From CAYMEK01 sp964389305 (GTDB lineage Bacteria > Spirochaetota > Spirochaetia > SZUA-6 > DRHE01): a stretch of 64,000 nucleotides of DNA. Positions 25,860 to 33,816 of this stretch are shown here, one piece after another. Position 1 is the first letter of the stretch. Each line of letters opens with the position of its first letter. Where the stretch lies: positions 11,779-75,778 of the forward strand of contig CAYMEK010000013.1 in the NCBI GenBank assembly GCA_964389305.1, written 5' to 3'. The position numbers and the translations under genes are program-made. The notes under the pieces are model-generated. The model was not told the origin of the DNA. It saw nothing but the letters and a program-made list of their open reading frames with translations, and did no database searches.

Positions 25860-26087
25860 ATGGCTATAGTGCGGCTAAATCTTACGCTTAAAAAGTACAA
25901 TCAAAATGAAGAGTTTCTAGAGGTGCGGATACAGCAAGATACGCCCTTGAAAACTGTCTTGGGACGGATAGGACTGCCCGAGGAAGAGGTCGGATTGATC
26001 ATTCGAAACGGTAGATGGCAGCCAAGGGAGTGCACCGTTCGGGAGGATGATGAGCTGGATCTTTTTCCGATCCTTTCCGGTGGTTGA
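25860..26087 (+). CDS. MoaD/ThiS-like beta-grasp sulfur carrier
   Basis: Ubiquitin-like protein of 75 residues ending in the diglycine tail SGG, which is adenylated and thiocarboxylated in molybdopterin or thiazole synthesis. The ATG at 25860 is 16 bases after the AOR stop. The beta-grasp pattern is visible (VRLNLTLKKY, TPLKTVLGRIG, GLIIRNGRW, DDELDLFPILSGG). MoaD-like genes commonly travel with AOR genes, where they supply sulfur for the tungstopterin. An adenylating MoeB/ThiF partner is not in the window. Confidence 0.8.
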   Translation: MAIVRLNLTLKKYNQNEEFLEVRIQQDTPLKTVLGRIGLPEEEVGLIIRNGRWQPRECTVREDDELDLFPILSGG

Positions 26088-26122
26088 GAGATATTTACTA
26101 TATTTCTGGAAGGAGCAACGAG

Positions 26123-26491
26123 ATGGCAAGAATAATCGTGCGGGAAGACGAAATAGAAGGTGATAAGCGACAACCTCCAAGGGTTTCCAAACTTCTTATC
26201 AGCGAGCACACCGTCGGGGCAACCAAAATCTCGATGGGTACGAACGTTACCGAAGTCGGCAGCAGAATCCCTTTACATACCCATACGGACTCAGAAGAGG
26301 CGATGTTCGTAGTCCAGGGGCGAGGGAAATTGTATGCTGGCGGAGAAGAGTACGACCTCTATCCGGGAACAGCCATTTATTCCCCACTCGGAGTGGAACA
26401 CGAAATCGTAAATGTCGGATCTGAGCCGTTCAAGATCGTCTGGGCATATGCGCCACCGCTGCCGGCTCACCTCAAAGAAAAAAAGACCTAG
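26123..26491 (+). CDS. Single-domain cupin protein
   Basis: Cupin of 122 residues. Motif 1 is PLHTHTDSEEAMFVVQGRG (two His and Glu as metal ligands), and motif 2 is PGTAIYSPLGVEHEIVN with the third His. The conserved glycines indicate one beta-barrel with a metal site. ATG 26123 has GGAAGGAG upstream. Single-domain cupins act as sugar-binding proteins, isomerases or small-molecule sensors. Its place between MoaD and the dehydrogenase suggests an isomerase or accessory step in the same pathway; no more can be said. Confidence 0.8.
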   Translation: MARIIVREDEIEGDKRQPPRVSKLLISEHTVGATKISMGTNVTEVGSRIPLHTHTDSEEAMFVVQGRGKLYAGGEEYDLYPGTAIYSPLGVEHEIVNVGSEPFKIVWAYAPPLPAHLKEKKT

Positions 26492-26539
26492 CCGGTAACG
26501 GGGTAACGGAGAGAGGAATCCTTCAGTCCTCGAGATAAT

Positions 26540-27553
26540 ATGGCCAATAAAATGCTTGCAGCTCAGGTTGTATCTCGGGGTGAAATCCAAATCATAACCA
26601 CACGGAAACCGGAGTTGTTGCCGGACCACGCCATTATACGCTCCATGGTCCTCTCCGTCTGCGGGAGCGACCTGCATCGGCTCTGCTGTCTTCCGCAAGG
26701 GGACTATCCACTCGCACCGGGCACTTCGGGGCACGAGATGATCGGAATCGTAGAAGAAGTGGACGCTCCAGGATCGGAGATCAGAACCGGAGACACTATC
26801 ATGGCGCTTGCACCAAACGATAATGCCATGGCGGAGTATTTCCAGGCTGCAAGGGAGGATATTCTGCCGATTCCCCAGGGCAGCAATGTTGAGCACATGC
26901 TGATGGCACAACAGCTCGGGACCGTTATCCACGCCTGCAAACGACTTCCTGACCTTGCGGGCAAGGACGCCGCAGTGATCGGCCAGGGGTCGGCAGGTCT
27001 GTTTTTTGACTTCATGTTGCGGAGATTGGGAGCGCAACAGGTGATTGGAATAGACTTGGAGGCGGCTCGAGTGGTTGCAGCGAAGAAGTTTGGCGCAACC
27101 CACGGTGTGCATGCCTCATCGACCAATGCCTATGAAGTCGTAATGCAAATTACAGACGGCCAACTTGTCGATCTGGTCGTCGAGGCGGCGGGAGAGCCTG
27201 ATGCGATCAATCTGACTCCGAAGCTGGTGAAAGTATACGGTCACCTGCTTTTTTTCGGTGTGCCTCGCCGCCGTACTTTTCCATTCGACTTTTATACCTT
27301 TTTTAGAAAATATTGTTTCACCAGCTCTATTAGCGGCACAGCCAAAGAACCTGGCCGGGTCTCGGTCCGCAGAGCCTTGAGCATGATCGCCGGTGGAGAA
27401 GTAGATGTAGGCCCCATGACTACTCACAGATTTCCATTTGAACAAGTGAGGGAAGCCTATAAGCTGGCAAGAACTCGCAGGGATGGAGTAATAAAGATAA
27501 TTATTGAAATGCCCTGGTATAGAAGACAGCACGAGGACAATTCGATCGGTTGA
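26540..27553 (+). CDS. Zinc-type (MDR) alcohol dehydrogenase
   Basis: Medium-chain dehydrogenase of 337 residues. Catalytic zinc motifs SVCGSDLHR and TSGHEMIG are present; the four-cysteine structural zinc lobe is missing. The cofactor motif is VIGQGSAGL, and the acid GIDLE after it favours NAD(H). The MDR superfamily includes the inosose dehydrogenase IolM, as well as sugar-alcohol and threonine dehydrogenases. It follows the cupin by 48 bases and precedes fumarase by 79, with the run unbroken on this strand. It probably oxidises a hydroxylated intermediate. Confidence 0.83.
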   Translation: MANKMLAAQVVSRGEIQIITTRKPELLPDHAIIRSMVLSVCGSDLHRLCCLPQGDYPLAPGTSGHEMIGIVEEVDAPGSEIRTGDTIMALAPNDNAMAEYFQAAREDILPIPQGSNVEHMLMAQQLGTVIHACKRLPDLAGKDAAVIGQGSAGLFFDFMLRRLGAQQVIGIDLEAARVVAAKKFGATHGVHASSTNAYEVVMQITDGQLVDLVVEAAGEPDAINLTPKLVKVYGHLLFFGVPRRRTFPFDFYTFFRKYCFTSSISGTAKEPGRVSVRRALSMIAGGEVDVGPMTTHRFPFEQVREAYKLARTRRDGVIKIIIEMPWYRRQHEDNSIG

Positions 27554-27632
27554 TTGAATGCATCAAGGGTCCACGAACTGTATGTCTTTACTATGACTGG
27601 AAGCAACATATATCTATCAGGAGGAAACAAGC

Positions 27633-29153
27633 ATGGGTTTTGAGGATCTTCGTGACAATCTACTGGAGCTGATTCGACGTACCTCGGCGTTCCTGCCTCC
27701 AGACGTGGAAAACGTGATCAATCTAAAAAAAGGCCTTGAAACAAAAGGTTCAATGGCGGAAATGGCCATGAACATGATTATCCAGAACATGGATCTGGCA
27801 AAAAAGCGATCGCTGCCGATATGCCAGGATACCGGGACGATTACCTTCTATGTGAAGTGCCCGGTTGGATATGACCAGTTGCTTTTTATAAAAGCAGCGG
27901 AAAATGCGGTGGCTATGGCTACCGAGAAGGGATTTCTTCGCCAGAATTCGGTTGATTCGCTCTCGGGCAAGAATACGGGTAACAACCTGGGCAAGGGAAG
28001 TCCGGTGTTCCACTTCGAACAGGCTCTACGTGACGAAGTGGATGTGCGGCTCGTTCTCAAGGGAGGAGGATGTGAGAATATGAGCGCTCAGTACACGCTG
28101 CCGGCACGCCTCTCGGGTCAAACCTGCGGGCGTGACCTCAAAGGGGTCCGTGCAGTAATCCTGGATGCGCTGTATAGAGCCCAGGGGAAAGGCTGCGGGC
28201 CGGGGTTTCTGGGTGTATGTATCGGAGGGGACCGGGCGAGAGGATACGAACATGCCAAAGAACAGCTGCTTAAGCCCCTGGATGATGTCAATTCGAATGC
28301 GGAGCTGGCTAAGTTGGAAGCAGCAATAGTGGAAGAAGCCGACCAATTAAACATCGGTCCCATGGGTTTCGGAGGGAATTTTACCCTTGGAGGGATCAAG
28401 ATCGATCATTTGAACCGTCTGCCTGCATCGTTTTTCGTCAGTATTGCTTACATGTGCTGGGCTTATCGGCGCCGGGGATTCGTCCTGGACAAGAATGGTA
28501 TCGTAAAGGAATGGCTATACCAGAGTCCTGGCGAGTTTGAAATCGACTATTCACAACTCAGCGAGTCGGAGAGGGCTCCGGAAAACGTAGTATCTCTCCA
28601 CACACCAATCAGTGAGGAACAGGTGCGATCACTTAAAGTTGGTGATGTGGTTCTCTTGAATGGCGATCTGTTCACCGGCAGGGACGCGGTGCATCGCTAC
28701 CTGTACGATGGAGGTAAGCTGGACGTCTTGAATGGCGGAATAATCTATCATTGCGGTCCTGTAGTTATCCAGGAAAACGAGAGCTATCGGGTCATGGCTG
28801 CCGGCCCTACAACATCTATCCGGGAAGAGCCCTACCAATCGGATATTATCCAGAAATTTAACTTGCGGGGTGTTGTTGGCAAAGGGGGAATGGGGGAGCG
28901 CACTCTCGATGCCTGCAAGCGTTTCGGTTCCGTGTATTTCCACGCTATAGGAGGAGCGGCACAAATCTATGCGAAATGTGTTAAAAAGGTCAAAGGTGTC
29001 TACTTGGAGCAATTCGGAAGTCCCGAAGCGGTGTGGCATTTCGAAGTGGAAGACTTTCCAGCGGTCGTGACCATGGATAGTCACGGGGCTTCATTACATA
29101 AAACCGTGGATGAGCTATCCAGAGAGAAGCTGGAGGGTATTCTGAGTAAGTAA
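27633..29153 (+). CDS. Class I fumarate hydratase, fused alpha-beta
   Basis: Oxygen-sensitive [4Fe-4S] hydro-lyase of 506 residues. The alpha part (about 1-285) carries cluster cysteines in ICQDTG, GGCENMSA and FLGVCIGGDRARGYEHAK. The beta part (about 305-506) has DVVLLNGDLFTGRDAVH, GGIIYHCGPVV, GVVGKGGMG and HAIGGAAQIYA. Fusion of both parts is the FumA/FumB type; many anaerobes have them split. Related enzymes act on L-tartrate and mesaconate. AGGAGG gives a clear start. As last gene of the run, with malic enzyme upstream of the regulator, it suggests that the pathway yields fumarate or uses malate. Confidence 0.87.
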   Translation: MGFEDLRDNLLELIRRTSAFLPPDVENVINLKKGLETKGSMAEMAMNMIIQNMDLAKKRSLPICQDTGTITFYVKCPVGYDQLLFIKAAENAVAMATEKGFLRQNSVDSLSGKNTGNNLGKGSPVFHFEQALRDEVDVRLVLKGGGCENMSAQYTLPARLSGQTCGRDLKGVRAVILDALYRAQGKGCGPGFLGVCIGGDRARGYEHAKEQLLKPLDDVNSNAELAKLEAAIVEEADQLNIGPMGFGGNFTLGGIKIDHLNRLPASFFVSIAYMCWAYRRRGFVLDKNGIVKEWLYQSPGEFEIDYSQLSESERAPENVVSLHTPISEEQVRSLKVGDVVLLNGDLFTGRDAVHRYLYDGGKLDVLNGGIIYHCGPVVIQENESYRVMAAGPTTSIREEPYQSDIIQKFNLRGVVGKGGMGERTLDACKRFGSVYFHAIGGAAQIYAKCVKKVKGVYLEQFGSPEAVWHFEVEDFPAVVTMDSHGASLHKTVDELSREKLEGILSK

Positions 29154-29562
29154 CCGTTTTAACATCTTGATTGTGCCCATCAACTCGCCACGCTAAATTG
29201 ATATAGGGGCTGCCCTCAAGCGCCGCCCTGGCGAAGCATCGAGAAGCCAGATGAGACACTCCAGGGTGCAAGGTTTCCGGGGGCGTGATATTCACGCATC
29301 GATGGTGAGTTGCATATGGATCTGAAGGCACAGATGATGATCGACCACTTAGGCGACAGCTATCAGAGCTACCGCCGACATACCGGTCGTATTTTGCCGT
29401 GTCTTCACGACTGACGAAGTAGTGGTCGTTCTTGAAGCAACGGAACCGGTTACTGTTCTGCCGATCCGGCCCAGCGGGCAGATCCTGGCAGGCTGTGCGA
29501 GCCCAGTAAGCGAAAGACATAAGTGGGGGAATTGAACAATCGTAGCAAGATGGAGGAGGAAA
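29154..29562. other. 409-base gap without an intact gene
   Basis: Follows the end of the catabolic run. The only coding-like signal is a short fragment at 29316-29414 (separate entry). No hairpin-plus-T-run terminator or promoter is clear. The membrane-protein gene has its own Shine-Dalgarno at the right end. Confidence 0.6.
29316..29414 (+). pseudogene. Fragment resembling C-terminus of an isoprenylcysteine methyltransferase-like protein
   Basis: ATG to TGA gives 32 residues ending in YQSYRRHTGRILPCLHD. The motif YxxYRRxTGRxLPxL closes many ICMT/phospholipid-methyltransferase-type membrane proteins. No upstream membrane part is readable in any frame, so this would be a decayed remnant. The match is short. 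Confidence 0.3.
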
Positions 29563-30282
29563 ATGGAATCGACTGTCGGTGAATTACGCTGGAAAGCGTT
29601 ATATCGTCTCGGAGCGGTATGTGTTTTCTTGGCTTTTGCTGTGATGGTCCTGGAGATCCTCATTTCGGCGATATCCGTAGGATCACGACTCTCAGCCGAA
29701 ACGCCAACGATGACCTATTGGTTTCGCTTGTTTCGGCAAAGCCCATTCATGGCCATGCGGAATCTGGGCCTGATCAATATGATCGCCACTACGCTCATGA
29801 TACCGGTGTTCGCATCTCTGTGCGGCTTGCATCGAAGAGAGGACGGCGCTTTCGCCGGACTGACTCTCCTGTTCTTTCTTGCCGGTTATGCAGTTTTCAT
29901 GGCCGATAACACTGCGTTCCCCATGCTGGCATTGAGCAAGCTATACGCAGCAGCCGAATCGGAGAGTCAGAAAACACTGCTGGCCGCAGCCGGAGAGGCG
30001 CTACTGGTCAGGGGCAGAAGTCATACTCCGGGCACCTTTCCTGGCTTTTTCTTGTCGGATTTGGCCGGTATTTCCGTATCCCTGGTCATGTTGAGGGGCA
30101 AGGTGTTCAACAAGGCAGCCGGTGTCATCGGGATCGTAACCTTTGGCTTTCTGTTCATTTTCGAGGTGATCTCGTCGTTCCTTCCAAGCCTGTTTGGTAT
30201 CGCAACGATCATTGTCACGCTGGGCGGTGTGTCTGCCCTTGTTTGGTACATGATGATAGGATTGCGACTGGTCAGAGTATAA
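29563..30282 (+). CDS. Polytopic membrane protein, DUF4386-like
   Basis: Inner-membrane protein of 239 residues with about six to seven helices (around 18-38, 63-87, 94-113, 135-155, 160-178, 188-207, 213-235). The order RLGAVCVFLAFAVMVLEIL... IATTLMIPVFASLCGLH resembles DUF4386 proteins, which have no known function. AGGAGG precedes the ATG. It is 34 bases upstream of a GNAT gene. A stress or envelope role is possible but not shown. Confidence 0.65.
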   Translation: MESTVGELRWKALYRLGAVCVFLAFAVMVLEILISAISVGSRLSAETPTMTYWFRLFRQSPFMAMRNLGLINMIATTLMIPVFASLCGLHRREDGAFAGLTLLFFLAGYAVFMADNTAFPMLALSKLYAAAESESQKTLLAAAGEALLVRGRSHTPGTFPGFFLSDLAGISVSLVMLRGKVFNKAAGVIGIVTFGFLFIFEVISSFLPSLFGIATIIVTLGGVSALVWYMMIGLRLVRV

Positions 30283-30316
30283 GGATGATGTCGATTGGCG
30301 CTGGAAGGGACCCGTC

Positions 30317-30772
30317 GTGAGAATCGAACGTGCAACCTTAGAGGATGCGGCAGAGATACTGGAGCTCCAGAAACTCGCCTACAGGAGTGAGGCGGTGCTC
30401 TACAACGACTTCACTATCCCCCCGTTGCGGCAGACCCGCGAGGAAATCGAAGCCGATTTCGAGAATCAGGTCTTCCTGAAGGCACTGGAAGACGGAAGAA
30501 TCATCGGCTCCGTCAGGGCTCACCTCGATCGGGGAAGCTGTCGAATCGGCCGGTTGGTCGTTCATCCCGAACTTCAGAACCGGGGAATCGGCACGAGCCT
30601 CATGAAGGAAATCGAAAGACTTCACCCCGAGGCCGGGCGCTTTGAGCTGTTCACGGGTCACAAGAGCAAACGCAACCTGCACCTCTATCGGAAACTGGGC
30701 TACCGGATTTTCCGGCGTGAAAGGGTCAACGCGACCCTGGAGCTCGTGTATATGGAGAAGAAAAGGATATGA
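30317..30772 (+). CDS. GNAT-family N-acetyltransferase
   Basis: Acetyl-CoA-dependent acyltransferase of 151 residues. The acetyl-CoA-binding motif A is RLVVHPELQNRGIGTSLMKEIE (about residues 75-96), and FTGHKSKRNLHLYRKLGYRIF is motif B. The start is GTG behind GGAAGGG. The substrate is unknown; small GNATs like this modify amines, antibiotics or protein N-termini. It follows the membrane protein closely and may share its transcript. Confidence 0.85.
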   Translation: MRIERATLEDAAEILELQKLAYRSEAVLYNDFTIPPLRQTREEIEADFENQVFLKALEDGRIIGSVRAHLDRGSCRIGRLVVHPELQNRGIGTSLMKEIERLHPEAGRFELFTGHKSKRNLHLYRKLGYRIFRRERVNATLELVYMEKKRI

Positions 30773-31042
30773 CCGACTGACCGGATAGAGGCGAAGCAGC
30801 TCGCGTGATCCGAATACAAGGTTCAACACAGATCGCTCGATATTTGCGAGTGTGGGATAATTTCAGCCGTGAGGCACAGGGGTATCGGGCTCGTCGTCGC
30901 TCTGGCCGGGACGGAGATCGATTGGATTGACAGGGATTAATCAGAACGATAAGCACAAACCGTGATCCCTTTGAGCATTCAACAGAAGCAGCGACTGGAA
31001 CGAATACGTGAGCAGTACGCTCTATTCCATTTGCGATCCAGT

Positions 31043-31777
31043 CTATAGCTGGTAGCCGAGGATAAAGAAAACGCAAACCGGAATCCATCCGTCTGTAGTC
31101 ATTTCCTTAAAAGTATCGGTCGTTCCAGAACCTACGAGATCAAAACTGCTAAATTCATCCTTGACAACAGTCATGAAGTAGTAGTCGACGCGGAGGACCC
31201 CACCGACGTAAACTTTTTCTTGCACAAAGTATTGAACGCCTAGAAAAGCCCCACCAGCCAGGTAGCCCTGTTTTATCTCAAATTTCTCATCACTGATAGA
31301 GAAACTATAAGCAGCGTGGACGTAGTCCGCTGCGATCCCTACAAGAAGTTTAAGCTTAGGCGTTGAAGTCCTGAAGTAGTAGCGCAGCACCGGCCCTGCT
31401 TTGAGGAAATTGGCGTCATAGTTAGAAGAGGTACCGGTTATGACAGTGCCTTCCATTCTGGCGTTGGATGTGTCGCCATCTCCCTGGAAATAGGCAAACT
31501 CCGCCCCGAACTCAAAGCCTCCCAGTCCATATCCGGCATAAGCGCCGAAGCTCAGCATGGAAGAAGGATAAAGATCCGTTTCAAAATCACCAACCTCGAT
31601 GCCGTTTGAATAGAGGACTGAGTTCATGATTGGATCGGAAATGCTCATCACGTTGACCCCAAGGTCAGCCTCCAGCTTGAGTTGGGCCGAGGCGGTAACC
31701 GCGATCAGGAGCAGCAAAACCATCGCGATCAGCTCAGACTTCAATACAATTCCAATTGTGATTCCTTTTTTCGACAT
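31043..31777 (-). CDS. Outer-membrane beta-barrel protein
   Basis: Exported protein of 244 residues. The N-terminal hydrophobic stretch SELIAMVLLLLIAVTASA is a signal peptide with a plausible ASA cleavage site. The rest alternates polar and aromatic residues in short strands (FEFGAEFAYFQGD, GPVLRYYFRT, LLVGIAADYVHAAYSF, VGGVLRVDYYFMTV), as in 8-stranded porin-like barrels, with aromatic girdles. GGAG precedes the ATG, and a promoter is at 31807-31834. A monocistronic surface protein of unknown role. A+T-richer than metF beside it. Confidence 0.7.
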   Translation of the reverse strand: MSKKGITIGIVLKSELIAMVLLLLIAVTASAQLKLEADLGVNVMSISDPIMNSVLYSNGIEVGDFETDLYPSSMLSFGAYAGYGLGGFEFGAEFAYFQGDGDTSNARMEGTVITGTSSNYDANFLKAGPVLRYYFRTSTPKLKLLVGIAADYVHAAYSFSISDEKFEIKQGYLAGGAFLGVQYFVQEKVYVGGVLRVDYYFMTVVKDEFSSFDLVGSGTTDTFKEMTTDGWIPVCVFFILGYQL

Positions 31778-31806
31778 GGATCAGCTCCAGCACGATAATA
31801 TTTTTT

Positions 31807-31834
31807 ATCTTAACACTGTCTTTACTCAAGTCAA
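31807..31834 (-). promoter_or_regulatory. Promoter for outer-membrane protein gene
   Basis: Reverse strand TTGACT (31834-31829), 16-base spacer, TAAGAT (31812-31807), about 30 bases before the ATG at 31777. Five of six and four of six matches to the sigma-70 consensus. Confidence 0.4.
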
Positions 31835-32038
31835 GGCATTTGCGCTGTGGAGGTGGGACAGATGGCCTGGATTCTGGGCAGGGGTGACCCCTTCGGACAG
31901 TTCGACTAGGAGCTGGACGAGTAGGCGGAAGCGTATGATCATGGGGAATTCAAGATCATGGGAGCCCAGAGGACAGATAAGCACCTTTACAGCCCTCCGG
32001 CGGCAGGGATGCGCACCGTTATCTGGAGATCCTGGATC

Positions 32039-33625
32039 CTATCCGGCGTCCTGCTTTTCGGCCGCCGCTGTTTCTGCGGGTCCTTCCAGGGTCTCGATCG
32101 GATTTCCCGAATGATCGCGTTTGAGGAAGTAGTTGACCCAGGAGGAAGTTTCGTAGAGCTTCCAGTCGCGCGGATTGATCACGTATCCGAGCTTGTCGAG
32201 CTCGTTACGATTCTTGGCCCGCCAATAGACCCGCTCCCAGACGCAGGGACGATCTTCGAACACCTCGCAGTTGCCGTTTATCCGGCTTCCGCCGCAAGGG
32301 CCGATCCGCTGACCCTTGGGGCAGCGGGATTCGGGACACAGGTAATACATCTCGAACAGGGCGCAGTCGTCACACTCCCGGCAATCGAACAGGACCCTTT
32401 TGGCCGTATGTTCGAGAACCTGAAATAGCTTGTAGCGCGGGCGCCTCTTTTCCGCGAACTTCGCCATGGCCTGCATCAGCCGATATCCGGGAGTATTCTG
32501 CGTGAAAAACAGCTTGTGGGCGAAACGCATCAACCAGAAGGTCAGAGACGGGACCGGCCTCCTGCGCGTTCTTCTGAGCTTCGGCTCCTGTCCATCACGG
32601 GCAAAGTCGAAGTCCTCCCCTCCCTCGAACATAAAAAAGCTGCGGCGCGGGGAGAAACCGAACTCCTCGACATAGTCCTTCCAGTTCTCCCTGATCTGCT
32701 CGGAGCGCTCCATGATGGTGTTCACGTCGGGATACTTCAGGTTGAGCCCCTCGATGTGAGCGCCGTTGTAGCCGAGGCCCTTGAGAACGGCCACCTGCCT
32801 GGCGGCCCGTTCCAGGCGCAGCGATTTACCCTTATCTTCCGCCTTCGCCTCCTCCTGGAGCAGCCGCAGCAGGCGGTGGGTTACGTAGCACCCGGGAACC
32901 TCTCCGCCGGCCATGTAGCGGCCCGCACCGGCGGACAGCACGTAGACGCTGCCCAGGACCGGTATGTCCAACCCCAGGACCCGGTGGATATACTTGATGA
33001 ACTCCGCGTACTTGCGGGAATCGTAGCCTAGCTGGGTAATCAGGAATCGCGCTCCGGCGCGGACCTTCTTCTCCAGCTTGCAGTACTGCATGTAAGAGGA
33101 CGCTTCGGTAGGCTTGAACGGCGAGGCGACCGCGCCGAGGAAGAAGTCGGTGGGCTCCAGCTTGACCGTCCTGCGCCCGCTCGCTACATCCAATCCCTGG
33201 TTCATCTGGCTTAGATACTGCAGGGCGATCACCGAATCGATGTCGAATACCGGTTTGGGCAGCCCGAAGGCGCCGGAGATCGGATAGTCGCCGGTGATCA
33301 CCAGCAGGTTGGTGATCCCGGCCCTCTTCAGCGCATACGCCCGGGCTTCGACCATGTTGCGGTTCATGTCCTTGCAGGAGAAATGGACAAGCAGGTCCGG
33401 CCCGATCGCCTTTATCTCCGGACCCAGAATATCGGCACACAGAGCGGGATTGCCGCCCGCATTATCGGTGAGACTCAAGCCGGAGATGTACTTGGACTGA
33501 CTGGCTTGCTCGGCAAACTTCAGGATATTGTCGATGCCGGCGCCCTTGTACCCTCTTCCTGGCACCAGCTCGCAGGTTACGACGAACTCGTCTCCCGCCA
33601 GCAATCCTTCCTTGAAACGTTTCAT
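32039..33625 (-). CDS. metF: Methylenetetrahydrofolate reductase with MTHFR_C zinc/cysteine domain
   Basis: Reduces 5,10-methylene- to 5-methyl-THF. The 528-residue protein has a MetF TIM barrel at about 1-300 (CELVPGRGYKG, GLSLTDNAGGNP, LLVITGDYP, GARFLITQLGYD) and a C-terminal domain rich in cysteine (CRECDDCALFEMYYLCPESRCPKGQRIGPCGG), the MTHFR_C/MetV type. In acetogens this domain is usually a separate MetV subunit; here it is fused. Start ATG 33625 has GGAGG 12 bases upstream; a longer frame adds an unconserved stretch. It could serve methionine synthesis or methyl-branch C1 flow; no other C1 gene is present. Confidence 0.9.
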   Translation of the reverse strand: MKRFKEGLLAGDEFVVTCELVPGRGYKGAGIDNILKFAEQASQSKYISGLSLTDNAGGNPALCADILGPEIKAIGPDLLVHFSCKDMNRNMVEARAYALKRAGITNLLVITGDYPISGAFGLPKPVFDIDSVIALQYLSQMNQGLDVASGRRTVKLEPTDFFLGAVASPFKPTEASSYMQYCKLEKKVRAGARFLITQLGYDSRKYAEFIKYIHRVLGLDIPVLGSVYVLSAGAGRYMAGGEVPGCYVTHRLLRLLQEEAKAEDKGKSLRLERAARQVAVLKGLGYNGAHIEGLNLKYPDVNTIMERSEQIRENWKDYVEEFGFSPRRSFFMFEGGEDFDFARDGQEPKLRRTRRRPVPSLTFWLMRFAHKLFFTQNTPGYRLMQAMAKFAEKRRPRYKLFQVLEHTAKRVLFDCRECDDCALFEMYYLCPESRCPKGQRIGPCGGSRINGNCEVFEDRPCVWERVYWRAKNRNELDKLGYVINPRDWKLYETSSWVNYFLKRDHSGNPIETLEGPAETAAAEKQDAG

Positions 33626-33677
33626 CTTTTTACCCGTCCTCCATAGGATGGCTATCGTGGGAATGCCTATCGTGATA

Positions 33678-33706
33678 ACATTAGCGATTTGCTCAACAAT
33701 TGTCAA
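33678..33706 (-). promoter_or_regulatory. Candidate promoter for metF
   Basis: Reverse strand TTGACA (33706-33701), 17-base spacer, TAATGT (33683-33678), about 50 bases before the start. The -35 is perfect, the -10 weak. Confidence 0.35.
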
Positions 33707-33816
33707 CAAGCTCCAGACCGGACATTGCTGCCTGGAAAACGGCAGGGCCGCAACCTGCTTACCGCCGCCGCGCCCTGTTTCCTCGGCAGGCTTTATGTTA
33801 TCCTACCCTCGTTTCC

